NCBI GenBank assembly: GCA_050084515.1
Contig: CM114274.1
Span: 27,156,001-27,220,000 of the forward strand
Source: Blasia pusilla
Lineage: Eukaryota > Marchantiophyta > Marchantiopsida > Blasiales
DNA: 64,000 nucleotides
Direction: 5' to 3'
Below the pieces are notes generated by a model. The model was not told the origin of the DNA and ran no database searches. It worked only from the letters and a program-made list of their open reading frames with translations. This document shows, one piece after another, positions 50,270-61,439 of this stretch. Made by a program: the position numbers and the translations under genes. Every line of letters begins with the position of its first letter. The first letter of the stretch is position 1.

Positions 50270-52248
50270 TTATATTAGTAAGCACCGGCACCACTTATAG
50301 TCAGGATGAATGAGAAATTGAAATCTATCAAAATCGAAAGGTAAATTTGAGTATGACGGAATCAATAGGAAACGTGGAATAAAGATTTGATCACCAATAG
50401 TCTTTCTTATAATGATTTCGGTATCAATGACATGTTTCATGAATTCACGAATCATCAACCGAGTTCCGTTGGTTTGTCCCTTTGAACCATTCAAATTCCG
50501 TAAAAGCATGATAAGTGCACCAATTTTCAAAGTTGGTGGTAAACCTGTTGGTAAGCAAGTATTTAAGAATTCGGTCGGATAAATATAACTCATTCCCTCA
50601 TCCGGAATAGTATCAACACTAAGGTACGTGTATTCTTGCATAAAAGAAAGATATGTCAGTTAGAATATGATTTTAATATTAATGTATAATACAATTAAAG
50701 AACACATGAGAAGAATGACATGAATATTACCTCTCCATAGAATCAAGACATCACTTCTGTATTGATGTCGTCAACATCTCTATTTTTCAGTGTAAGAATT
50801 GTTGTATCTCTTAAAAAGTTAATATCATGAAACTTTCCAGAATCATTTCCGTGGATAATATCAATGAGATAATTGATTTTCTTACTTTTGGTCATCATAT
50901 CATTTGGCAATGGTATGAAATCCTCTCCCAAATGAGCTTGCAAAGGCACACAACCCTCTCCAACCTCCAATAACCAATTTGCAAAAGGTTGTTGTTGTAC
51001 ACGCATGTTCACCTCCAAATTTTGAACTCTCATATTGGTCGTAAGCTTCATTACCCTCACATGAGACCATAAAGTTGACCTCTTTAATGTAGCTTGAATA
51101 ATTTTTTGACGATCTCCATGACGAACAACTTGCAAGACTTGGCGAAAATCCCCACCAAAGACAATTAATTTGCCACCAAATGGAACATTCCTCAAGTCTC
51201 CACATACTTCTCCCATGATATCTTGAAAGGATCAATTTACAGACTCAAATGCATGGCGATGAGTCATAGGTGCCTCATCCCATATGATAAGCCAAGCCCT
51301 TTGAATCAAGAGCTCAACTTTGCTATTTACACGTAGACTACAAAAAACATAGTCAAAGATATCAACATTTTTGGCAAGAGAACTCTTTACCATGATAAAA
51401 GACTTACGAAGAAATGAACTGGACATATTACTTACTTGCAAGTAGAATTTTCATCTATGTTGATGGGAATCTTAAAACGTGAATGCATAGTGCGTCCTCC
51501 ATCTAACAACAAAGCAGCTATCCCCGATGAAGCACCATCTAAAGCTATGCCTGCAGCACCTCGTACACTCGCAAGAAGAAGATTGTATAAGAAGGTTTTT
51601 CTAGCTCCACCAGGTTCTTCAATGAAGAAAAAATTTGAACCCAAAGTAGTATCATCCGTAAAGATGTTTTCGAGTTTATCGTGAATAGCATTCCAAATCG
51701 ACCGTTGTCCATCATTCAAAGTTTCCCCTCCTAGCCTAGCTCATTCATGTAGGTCATCTCAATCATATTTGAGCTCTTTCGCTTCCAAATAGGAATAGAA
51801 AGATGAAGCTTGGAAATCCGCTTGGGGCATATCGGGGAAATCGGATAATCGTTTTCTTTGATCTTGCAAATTGTAGTGGACTTCCAATAATTCCATGTTA
51901 ATAATTAAAGAATTTGGATCAAGGTCGGGTATCCCTGTTTTCTACATAAAGGCCACGATGGAAAATAAGTCCAAAAGCAAAATCATAAAATAACAATTAT
52001 TCTCACTGAAATATGATACGAAATTATCTCACGTTGTTGATACAAGATATCCTCAATGAGTGGGACCAAAAATTGACTCCATAGTTGAGTTGATTGGGTT
52101 GGTGTGTTATAAGCCTGAAAAATAGCAAAGAGTTGATGCAACACAAGACCTATGCGGATTTCTGATGCTTCTTGAAAGGATGAGAATATTTCCCTATTAC
52201 CCTCAAGAAGCCTCATTTGAACAATAGCCTCCTTAAATGTTGGATATA
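50270..52248 (-). pseudogene. Helitron helicase half (Pif1-like)
   Basis: Reads leftwards on the minus strand. 52,240-51,983 has the pre-helicase linker (YPTFKEAIVQMRLLEGNREI, LWSQFLVPLIEDILYQ). 51,719-51,432 has the Walker A region with EEPGGARKTFLYNLLLAS, where the expected GGxGKT is GGARKT. 51,441-51,232 has the Walker B region AWLIIWDEAPMTHRHAFESV. 51,216-50,743 has LIVFGGDFRQVLQVV, MKLTTNMRV and LTLKNRDVDDINTEVM. 50,641-50,270 has YLSVDTIPDEG, YPTEFLNTCLPTGLPP and IMLLRNLNGSKGQTNGTRL, a Pif1/Helitron helicase end. The final SF1 motif VI segment is missing at the left, so the gene is truncated. The helicase would unwind DNA during rolling-circle transposition. Confidence 0.88.
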
Positions 52249-52615
52249 TGTCATGACCATACGGATTATGTCGTAGAGTATGGTGTGCTGGTAGAGGCCA
52301 TTCCTTATGTAGGACCGTAGTGGCTTGGTAGAGATGTGGTTCCATACATAGGGTTGGGGGTTATTCATTTGGGGGTGACTTTCCTAGTAGGGCCCGCTCT
52401 TAGGTTGGAGGATATAAGGTGGCTTGCCCTCAAAGAACAGTCAGTTCTTTGAGTTGAGCCTGTTGCGTTGGGAGTTAGCCTTGGTAGTGAGTAGAGCTCT
52501 TGGCTATGGTGTTTCCCGCAAGCTTCGACCTAGATTCTCCCATCGTGGAGTGGGTTTGGCTCGATTGTATGTGATTGTAAACGTGTTTTATGACCGTAGG
52601 TCTTTCACGGATTTC
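52249..52615 (+). repeat. Gypsy-MT copy C 5' terminal repeat, shared part
   Basis: Matches 61,548-61,910. A TATA-like GGATATAAGG (about 52,409-52,418) is followed by a hairpin CTCAAAGAAC/GTTCTTTGAG (52,429-52,438 with 52,444-52,453, loop AGTCA). Beyond 52,615 the two copies differ. Confidence 0.8.
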
Positions 52616-54360
52616 ACTCAAAGAACTGGAGTAGATCGATGGTAGCCGATTGTAGATCAAGAGGATCTGGTTAGGGCTGATTGTGTACTCAGCCGTGGAT
52701 GTTCGTGGCTTGTGGCCTATGTTGGAGGTGTGAATCTGGTGCGCGGTTGGTTGGGAAAGAAGCGCCTTTTTGAGAGCTTTCCAACGCGCTGTAGATCGCC
52801 GGATTTCGTCAAGGGAGTTGGAAGTTATCAAGCATTGAAGATTCTGGTCGTGTTCGACAGTTTTCTGATGTGGAGAGCTTGGAGTGCGGAAGCTATGTTG
52901 AAGTCCATCCAGATCGGGTGAGAGGTTCCTATTGCTACTTGTATTGTGATCTCATGTGAAGCTATCTGCTCGAGTGCGTGGAGCGTTGCGGATTTCTGCG
53001 TGCATGAAACTTGGCGGAAGCGCTGTCGGATTTGCGATTCTAGAGGTGTATGGACAGCAAGTTTGTTTGATTTTTAGTTCGGAGTACAGAGCTCGGTAGT
53101 AGCTGATTTTTTGTGGAGAGATAGCTATGGTGGTCAATTGAATTCTGATTGAAACAGATTTGATTTCGGTCACGTATTGGTGAAGTAATTTCTGATCGAA
53201 ATTTTGCGGACTAGCTCGAGGTCTGGCTGGTGGATAGCGGATCGGAGGGAAATTTGGTTGGTTGGTGACTCGTTCATTTTTGGAGACGCCTATCCTGTTG
53301 GGGCGCCCTGGTTGGACCTCTCTCCATAGCGAAGCATGGCGAACGGGGCATGTCTCGAGCATGTCTCGAGCATTTCTCGGCGCTTTGAGGCTTTGAGGCT
53401 TTGAGGCAACTCGTGGTAGCTCGGGGCGAGTGGGCGTGAGAGGCGGAGTAAGGAGCAAGGAGCAAGCAAGCAAGCTTGCTTGCTTGGGCGTGAGGCAATT
53501 TTTGCAGGATTTGGGATTTGAGTTTTGCATAATGGTCACCCATCTTTGGGCTCTTTCGCTGGAGGACGCTTAATCTGCCGAGTTCTTAACTATGCTAGTG
53601 TCACGATGTTGTAGCTCATTTGGTGTTGTTCGGAGATGTGTTAGGCGCTTTATGCATCTCAGGTTTTTGGTTGATGTACCTCTAGCGCATAGTACGGTGT
53701 AGCCTCTCCATGCAGGTGATATTTTCAGGTGCTGCGAGTTCGACTAGTACGTCATCGACCCGCCGGCGGAGTAGCTATTGCGTTAGAATTGTGTGGTGGG
53801 TTTTGTGGATTTGAGGGCACCACGTTTGGTGGATTGTGTTACCTTGATTTCCATTTGCGGTTGGAGGGTTGTCGTTGGACTTCTGTGTTTGGATCCCCTC
53901 CATCGTGCTTTTGCTTGCGCGCCCATTGTTAGGGTTGACGCTGATTTCGAGTAGTGTTACTCTGTGTGCTCCGATAGTGAGGTGGAGTGATGACCATGAG
54001 ACCGTGGGAGGCTTCTTGTAGTGATGAGAGGTTAGATTGCCTACACCCATAGCTAGTAGAGCTACAATAGTAGAGCGACATCGACGTCACTTGGGTAATT
54101 TGGTGGTGGTGTGGCATCGGCGTTGGTCATCACGGAGCTGTCGGGTGGTCTGGTTGGGGACCGTGGTGCGATAAAGTGGTGGTTTCACACGGAGTGGATT
54201 TAGGTATCGGCTACCTTTTCCACTTCCGACGGTTGATGAAGAGGAGGACCAGGGTGTTCCAAACACTGAGTCTTCTACGTTGTTATCGAGTGTTGCACCT
54301 CCATTGATTTGGGACATGGACGGTGGATATGGAGCATGAAGGGCCCACAACGATACTCGG
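52616..54360 (+). other. Gypsy-MT copy C leader
   Basis: 1.7 kb without a convincing gene between the terminal repeat and gag. Open frames occur on both strands. 53,345-53,490 has short repeats (GTCTCGAGCAT twice, GCTTTGAGG three times, AAGCAAGCAAGC / GCTTGCTTGCTT forming a local palindrome at 53,465-53,488). No tRNA primer site was identified. Confidence 0.5.
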
Positions 54361-55572
54361 GTGCAGTGGGCACTATTGAGTTGGATGACTTCATGCAGGA
54401 GTTTGATACGTGGTGTGATATGCAGATGTTATGAACACCACGTTGTTTACACCCTTCTTGGCTTGGAAGGGGTTGTTTCAAAGACTTGGAAGGACCACCC
54501 ATGGATGATTACCATGAGTTTAGGAAGGACCATGTTGCTGAGATTGAGGCATGGAGACAATATTGGTCTCCAGGCTATGTGTCTATCACCCATGGTGGTA
54601 TTGGTAGTAGTGCTCCTACTATGCCGGCCCAGCCCGACGTTGAGTGGTAATGCAGTGCACGAGCCGAGTGGGGGTACGGTGGAGGTACTAGTGGGGGTAC
54701 TAGTGGAGGTACTAGTGCCCCACCATCGTTTAGCTTGGTTTGAGTTCTTCAAGAGGTTGAAGAAGAACTATCGAGGAGTGAAGACGGAGAAGTTGAGGAA
54801 TCTTCAAGACTTTGAGCGAAAGACTGATGAGAGTCTTCGTGAGGCATACACTCGTATGCGACGCTTGATTTCAGATTACCCAGGGGTGTGGCGAGGATCA
54901 GCGATCTGTTTTTGGTACGGGATCTTGGACAGAGATTTGCGCCGTAGGGTACGTGATGCTACTCTTATGAGTGATGATTCACCCACATTGACCCATGTGT
55001 TTGCTTTATCTGAGAAGATTGAGCTTAACATGGTGAAGGAGAGAGTGGTGACATCCGCATTCAGAGGGGATACAACTACGCTTCGGGTTCAGCCGCCCAC
55101 CTCACAGTCTCGTAGTAGTGGTGGTGGTAGTAGTAGTGGGAGTCGTGGGGGGTACACGCGACCTCAGTCAAGTCCTAGAGGGACATTTGTGCAGAGACCA
55201 TTGCCTTCATTTGCTGCCCTGCAGCAAGGACAGTCATGTTGGACATGTGGAGGTGATCATGTTAGGAAGTTTTGTCCCCAAGAGGATGGGAGACGGACTT
55301 TGGAGGATGGGCCTCAGTCGGACCCAACTCAGTGTGATCATTGTGGGAGACTAGGTCATCCTCGAGAGCGTTGCTTTGATCTCCATCCCGAGTTGAGATC
55401 AGGCCGTGGCCGTGGTGGAGTAGCTCCGAGAGGCCGAGGTGGTAGAGGTGGTAGGGGTGGTAGAGGTGAACCAGTGGTTGGAGAGCCTACGGTGGCTACC
55501 CCTACCACTACGACAGAGTCAGCTATGGCTGCCAGGATTGAGCAGTTGGAGAGCGAGAGTTGGCTACTATAG
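54361..55572 (+). pseudogene. gag: gag, Gypsy-MT copy C
   Basis: 403 open codons, but the first 120 are out of frame with gag: the real beginning (ELDDFMQEF, MDDYHEFRKDHVAEIEAW) lies in other frames at 54,376-54,560. From about residue 125 the frame is gag: EFFKRLKKNYRGVKTEKLRN, REAYTRMRRLISDYPGVW, FALSEKIELNMVKERVV. Two zinc knuckles follow, CWTCGGDHVRKFC (residues 293-305) and CDHCGRLGHPRERC (325-338). A Gly/Arg-rich tail (about 345-375, RGRGGRGGRGG) would bind nucleic acid. It ends TAG at 55,570. The tail matches the knuckle pattern of copies A and B. Confidence 0.85.
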
Positions 55573-56757
55573 CGGTATCCAAAGATAGATCGGTTCGGGA
55601 GCAGGGCTTCCACCTCTTATGGAGGGATGATCTCTCTATATATGGCGAAAAGACCGAGGTTGAGGCATCAGTGCGATTCTGAGAGGAGCCACTCGAGCGT
55701 CGAGCCACGTGGTGCTCTTGTGGAGTTGGACCCACAGAGGGGTGAGGGGGAGGCAAGCTAGGCTTCCCGGTCATTCTTGTTGTCTGCGAGGTGCTTAGGA
55801 CTCCATCCATGGTTCCCTCAGACCTATTGAGCCGGCAGTGGGGATAGAGGCATCTACATCGCGTGTAGTAGACACGGATGGAGCATCCAATGCGATTGCG
55901 GATGGCAACCGGTGTTGGGATCCCCATTGTTTTCGCCACGAGGCGATGGCTTTAGGAGTTGACTTAGCTCCTGTATTTGATTCGCGATTAGCACCACGTT
56001 TGTGAACGTGGGGTATTCTTGCTACACGTGTTGAGGTGGATGAGGGTGTTGCGGTGGAGCGACCCTCTATGTCATGAGTAGCATTGAGTACGGTGCTACT
56101 TGGCGGCGAAGAGCGGCGAAGATGGATGCATTACCGGCCCGGCCAGCCATTGATCGTGAGAGGCTTACACTGGTGTATGTATGTTGGACAACCGAGTGGG
56201 ATCTTCCGATTGGTGAGTCCTACAGAGAGTGTATAGACCGGATAGAGTCTTGTTAGACTCGGTGCCCAACCTTGATGTTGGGAAAGGCGGCATGTATTGG
56301 TTTGGGTATTCGGAGGTCGAGCTTGAGCCTTGCCCATTCCAGATTCAAACATCACTTGGAGGAGCCAATGATAGGTCTCAATTCATGACACGGAGAAGTT
56401 TTTCACAATTGAGACCAGATCATGCGACCGATAGCTCCCGGTTGGGAGTATCTGCGGTAGTCACATCGGCCGAGTCGTATGATGTACTAGTTGGAGGAGC
56501 GATTGTACCCGATGGGTTTTCAGATGGATTCTTTGGATCGAGACAGCGTCTTATAGAACAGGTTGGCGATCCGGGATGGACGTATGAGCCAAGTTCTGTG
56601 AGATTTATTTCGGGGCTCGACCAGGAGGGTCTTCCCCAATAGTGTTAGCATCGTGGCTGGTTTTAGTGGAGTAGTCACTTGGCCAGGAGACTTTTTGGAG
56701 GGTAATGTTTACGCTATGGATTCTCTGCGCATGAGGAGGTAGAGGAGGTCCCTATTT
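55573..56757 (+). pseudogene. pol: gag-pol junction and retropepsin, Gypsy-MT copy C
   Basis: 55,573-56,228 is degraded late gag (LDPQRGEGEA block). The frame 56,229-56,642 gives RVLLDSVPNLDVGKGGMYW, where other copies have LLDSGAQPLML-GK. Small indels have destroyed the Asp-Ser-Gly active site. CPFQIQTSLGGAN, VTSAESYDVLVGGAIV and QVGDPGWTYEP follow, the conserved second half of the protease and the linker. Stops at 56,640 and beyond lead to the methyltransferase. Confidence 0.75.
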
Positions 56758-58000
56758 TTGCAGCAAAGTGGCATCCTCATCGTTGGATGTGCCACTTTGG
56801 AGTTCAGCGGTGCACTACGGGAGGAGGCGTCGCCTAGTGCAGAGGCTTGGTGTGAGGTGTTATACCTCACGAGGAAGAGGAGGCCCCACGGCGGACTCCT
56901 ACTTCTAGTCCGGTTAGGTTATCCCCTTTGGATACTACACCCATTGTATGACAAGATATCGCTGGAGGGCATTTGTGTGTTAGATCTCTTTGGTGGGATT
57001 AGCACCTTTGGTTTGCGGCGATGTTGCAGCCGGTATTCTGTGCAATGGAGATACGTGTATGTGGAGCGAGATGAGACGGCCCAGAGAGTCTCATCCCGAC
57101 ATATTGGTCGATTGATGCGGAGATATCCCGAGTTGTTGCCGCCATCGCCTATTCGTGGGTACCAGCGTGTTTTTACCATCACACATTGCATTGTTGGGGC
57201 GCAAGACCTTGAGAGGGTTGGTCCTGTGGATTTGGTGATTCTTTGGATGGCCATGTCGGGGTCATACACGTCTTTGGTCGTGGTGAGGGATTACATGACC
57301 CTAGGTCTCGATTGTTTTGGGAGATGTTACGGGTGTTACGATATCTTGAGTTCATCAGCACGTGCTCTAGCTTACATTCTAGAGAATGTTCCATTGTTGG
57401 GTGACACTCGGACCCGGATGATGGCGAGTGTTCATGAGTCGGTCTTGGATTGGACCAAGCGGTGTTGTTGGATGCTGTGAGTTGGCTCGCGTGCACATCG
57501 TCCACGCTTGTGGTGGACAAACTTGTTGCCTAGGGAGGTTCTACGTCGAGCATATGATGCAGTGCAGCGGGATCCTCGCCTTACAGTGGATAGTATCTTG
57601 GATACTGGGCGACTTTCTCAAGTGGTGAGGGTTATTGATCGGTCACCCATGGCAGTAATGAACCGTGTGGGCCAGCCTAGGATGGCACTACCCACATTTG
57701 TGAGTTTTCCCGCGTCACATGCCTACAGGGAAGGTGGTCCCGGGCTTGTATGGGATTCTCATGTGCGACAGTTGGTGGAGCCTAACGCTGATGAGAGAGA
57801 GCGTGCGATGGGATTTGCTCTTGGTGTGTGTGGCGGTTGCTTCTATTTCAGAGGCTTCACGACGTCATGTGTTGGGTCAGGCCATGGACCTGAATTGTTT
57901 GACTTGGATTTTGAGTCTTGGTATGGCGAGCGTCGACTTCGGACTATGTCGTGGGTCTTCCACCCCTTGTAATGAGCTCGATGGCTACCGGGACGGCAGA
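56758..58000 (+). pseudogene. C5-DNA methyltransferase domain, copy C (broken)
   Basis: The most complete set of motifs. Motif I VLDLFGGIS (56,977-57,000); YVYVERDETA (acidic residue for AdoMet ribose, motif II-like); AQDLERVGPVDLVI; motif IV GWPCRGHTR in the next frame, with the catalytic Cys codon at 57,254-57,256; GRGEGLHDPRSRLFWEMLRV (third frame); motif VI AYILENVPLLGDTRTRM (ENV 57,382-57,390); RAHRPRLWW (57,490-57,516, motif VIII-like). The open frame 57,508-57,840 has TVDSILDTGRLSQVV, GLVWDSHVRQLVEPNADE and ERERAMGF. A motif X-like HVLGQAMDLNCLTWI lies near 57,866-57,912. Order I to X is unrearranged, as in DNMT3 rather than plant DRM. At least four frameshifts make it inactive as it stands. 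Confidence 0.88.
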
Positions 58001-59640
58001 GGCATCGGTTGGGGGCGAGGAGAGTAGTATTTTGCATCCTTGGAGTAAATGGGATGTAATGGCTGGGCATGTGGAGATGGTTGCTCATGCTGGTGGAGGA
58101 GTTATTTGCTCAGATGATGGTGTAGCTAAGGGTGTACCATCTTGTGAGGGGGTTATGAGCGACCAATGGCATCGTCCTCTCCCTCTAGTATGCCAAAGTG
58201 GAGGAGACTTGGGAGCCATTACTTGGGCCCAAGCTTACGGGAGGTGAGAAACGAAGCTTGACACAGTTCCTACGTGCTTATAGGAGTTGTTTTGCCTTTA
58301 GCATGAAGGAGTTGGGTTCTCTGGTTGGACCCGGTATACGGATTGATTTGGCTCGTGATACGCCAATCTTCCGTCGTCCCTACCGATATAGTGATATGGA
58401 GAGGGACTTGATTGAGTAGGACGTTGGACCTTTTGGAGGCTGGATTAGTGGAGTTGTCGCATGGAGAGTATGCATCGCCCCATGTCATGCTGCTAAAAAG
58501 GATATGCATGGCAACTACACGGATAGGCGGATGTGTGGAGATTACCGCCCTATCAATCGGCAAACCAAGGCCGATAGGTATGCCATGCCTACACCGAGGA
58601 GATCTTTGATGTGGTGGGATAGGCAAAGATTTTCAGATTTTTGGATCTTCAGCAGATACCATCAATTGCCGATTCGGGAGAGTGACAAGGCCAAGACAAA
58701 GATTTTGGGGTGTCAACTCTCATGGCAAGGATTGTTTGTACCAAGTGGAAATTCTTACCCTTTGGGTTGAAGAATGCACCTGCCGAGTTTCAAAGAGTGA
58801 TGGAGAGGATCCTAGCAGGGTTGGATTTTGTTCGGTGTTACATTGATGATATCTTGGTGTTCAGTAACACGGTGGAGGAGCATCAGATACATTTGCAGAT
58901 GGTGTTTGAGCGGTTGAAAGCTCATGGTCTACGTTTGCATCCAGGAAAGTGTAAGTTCTTCCATGAGGATGAGTACTTGGGTCATGTGATCTATCCAGGT
59001 GGTTTGGGAGTTCAGCAAGCAAAGGTGGAGGCTATTGCACTTATTCCGCGTCCGGTAGATGTGAGTAGAGTTCGAGCATTCATGGGATTGGCGAACTACT
59101 ATCGGAGGTATGTGAAGGGATTTAGTGCTATGGCAAAGCCTTTGAACCAATTGCTGAAATCAGATCAAGAGTGGCACTGGGGAGATGATCAGGAGAGAGC
59201 TTTTGTGGAGCTTAAGGCCAGTTGGTGGCGGCGCCTATCTTGAGGAGACCTATCGAGGGCGCCCATTTCAGATTACACACCGATTGGAGTAGGTTGGGAC
59301 TTTGAGCGGTGTTGACACAACATGATGATGAGCACATGGAGTTTGTGGTGGCCTATGCAAGTCGTTCGAATAATGCAATGAGTCGCGCTATAGTTCATAT
59401 GAGGGAGAGTGCTTGGCAAGAGTGTGGGTGTGGGCACACTTTAGGTGTTACTTTTTGGCACCCAGTTTACCCTTGTTATCGATCACCAACCGCTCAAGTG
59501 GTTGATGGAGTGGGACAAGCTTACAGGGAAGCTTGCACGGTGGGCTCTTATCTTACAGGAGTATGACTTCCAAGTGGTACATAGACCTGGAGTTGCCAAC
59601 CTTGATCTTTGATGGGTTGAGTAGGAACCCATGTACTAGC
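58001..59640 (+). pseudogene. pol: RT and RNase H, Gypsy-MT copy C
   Basis: 58,198-58,419: LLGPKLTGGEKRSLTQFLRA, CFAFSMKELGSLVGPGIR and RRPYRYSDMERDLIE. 58,504-58,600: DRRMCGDYRPINRQTKADRY. 58,710-59,243: LPFGLKNAPAEFQRVMERIL, CYIDDILVFSNTVEEH (YIDD at 58,839-58,850), LRLHPGKCKFFHEDEYLGH and FMGLANYYRRYVKGFSAMAK. RNase H then follows in broken frames, ending VIDHQPLKWLMEWDKLTGKL (about 59,474-59,534) and EYDFQVVHRPGVANLD. The RT palm is intact in one 177-codon frame. RNase H is heavily damaged. Confidence 0.9.
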
Positions 59641-60995
59641 CAAGAGGATACAACTGGGGCTAGATGGCATGGCGAGGTTGATGAGGAGATGGTGCCAGGT
59701 TGGCATGCATCCGCCTTTTTATGTTGGTTAGGGGTGGACTCTAGTATGGAGGACCACGTGATATCTTACTCTAGTCGGAGGGTAGATGGCGACCTTGAGA
59801 TCCTAAGGTTGGAGATGGTGGTACGGATCAGCGTGATATTCATGATGATGCGTTGGTGTTGGAGTTCCTACGGACCAGTAGGGTGCCAGGCATAGTGAGT
59901 GCCAAGGAGCGAGACCGTGTTCTTCAACGTGCTAAGAGGTATCGATTGGATGGAACACATATTCTCCGCGTGTGGGAGGATGGTAGAGTACGAGTAGTGC
60001 CACATTTGGCCCAGAGAGAGCGCGACAGCGACATGCCCATGAGGAGTTGGGACATTTTGGGGTAAAGCGTCACGTATAGCTTACTCCTTGGCGAAGATTG
60101 GTGGCGTGGCATGCATACTCAGTGCAGGCGATTGGTGTCACGTTGTATGGTTTGTGACCGGGTGAGGGCATCATTTAATGCCCCTACACCACAATTACAC
60201 CCCTTGCCTATTATGGGGTTGGGTTACCGTTGGAGTGTGGACTTTGCGGGACCGTTACCGTTGACTGTATGACATCATCGATATGTGTTGGTGATGGTGG
60301 AGCACTTCTCCAAGTGGATTGAGTTGGTGGCATTACCGGACAAGGCAAGTGAGGGAACGGCGTATGCGTTTCTGGATAGAGTGCTTAGTCATTTTGGTGC
60401 ACCGGCTGAAGTTTCGACCGACCAGGTCTGAGTTTTGGTGAGTTTCAGGTCTTGTGTGACAAGGCGTTGATTGATCATCGGACCACGTCTCGAGATCATC
60501 TAGAGGCGGATGGTTTGGCTGAGCGTGTGGTTCAGACGGTGAAGAGGGCATTGCGCAAGTATGGCCTACTGAAGGGGCATCTTGGAGACTGGGATATTCA
60601 GTTGCCATGGTTAGCCATGGGGTATAGGTTCAGTCGCCAAGCATCCTTGGCTTCCTTCTCACCTTATTTTCTGTTATACGGCCGAGATCCAGACTTGCCA
60701 ACAGCAATTCGTCGGGAGTCTAGTGAGGTGGTGAACCTTGATGACCCAGAGATGTGGATGAGGGTGTGTTCTCTGCGAGCGGAGCTCTTTTGGAGAGTTA
60801 TGCCCATGACCTTTGAGAATCTTGCCATTGCTCAACACAGGGATACGTTGCGGTATGCAACCATTCGGGTGGAGGTTATCGACCATCGATTTGTAGGTTC
60901 CATGTGGGGACTATGTCTATTTGCAGCAGATTGCCCGACAACGTTGGATGTGACGGCAGCCGCACTATTTTACGAGTGCGTGAGGTGTTAGCTTC
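59641..60995 (+). pseudogene. pol: integrase, Gypsy-MT copy C
   Basis: 59,853-60,065: AKRYRLDGTHILRVWEDGRV, then the zinc-binding segment HAHEELGHFGVKR (other frame) and RCMVCDRVRASFNAPTPQLH near 60,145-60,205. The core has GYRWSVDFAGPLP (Asp), YVLVMVEHFSKWIELVALPD and EVSTDQ (Asp, 60,409-60,426). The open frame 60,452-60,991 gives HLEADGLAERVVQTVKRALR (Glu), YFLLYGRDPDLPTAIRRESS and RVMPMTFENLAIAQHRDTLR. Lesions lie at about 60,270 and 60,430. The protein family is recognisable throughout, and the same order occurs in the inverted fragment of copy B. Confidence 0.87.
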
Positions 60996-61119
60996 GGAGT
61001 TCTCATGTTGGAGGGTCGTGATGGAGTTGTTTGGAAGGACCATGTGCGTAATTGTGCGCCATGTCATCTTCCAAATGTGGATGGTCTTGTTGACCCAAGC
61101 TTAGCCATGATACGTGCTA

Positions 61120-61269
61120 GCTTGAGGTGCATGTTTGTGGGTCTGCATTGGTAACGCGGCTCGTATGTTGGTGTGTGATCGGTGTTCTAGGGGTTGGCAC
61201 ATGATGTGTTTGACTCCACGTTTGGATGTTGTTCCTATTGGAAGGTGGGTTTGTCCTCGATGTACTTAG
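61120..61269 (+). pseudogene. pol: PHD-finger-like C-terminal segment, Gypsy-MT copy C
   Basis: The frame 61,153-61,269 reads ARMLVCDRCSRGWHMMCLTP then IGRWVCPRCT and a stop (61,267-61,269). The pattern C-x2-C, W-H-x2-C and W-x-C-x2-C is that of the second half of a PHD finger. The first Cys pair is plausible just upstream, around 61,130-61,143, but one base out of phase. PHD fingers bind histone H3 tails. Here it would replace the chromodomain found on chromovirus integrases. It ends the polyprotein, about 160 bp before a purine-rich AGGGGGCGAG (61,431-61,440). Confidence 0.65.
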
Positions 61270-61439
61270 AGAGGTAGATGACTTGATCTTTGCATGATAT
61301 GGATTACGGATGTGCAACTAACGATGGGGCAACCCCTAGCACCCGGCCTTCGATTCGGGCACCCAAGAAGGTGTATAGCATGTAGTAGATGTATAGGGCT
61401 ACCTCGGGAGTTAGAGGACCTAACCTTGATTAGGGGGCG

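Noticed and set aside
50635-50730. Intron in the Helitron helicase gene
   Set aside because: A GT..AG pair exists at the edges, but joining there does not restore the frame and a TGA precedes the donor, so it is not annotated as an intron.
53340-53490. CRISPR-like array of short repeats
   Set aside because: The repeats are direct simple runs (GCTTTGAGG, AAGC) without regular spacers, in eukaryotic DNA.
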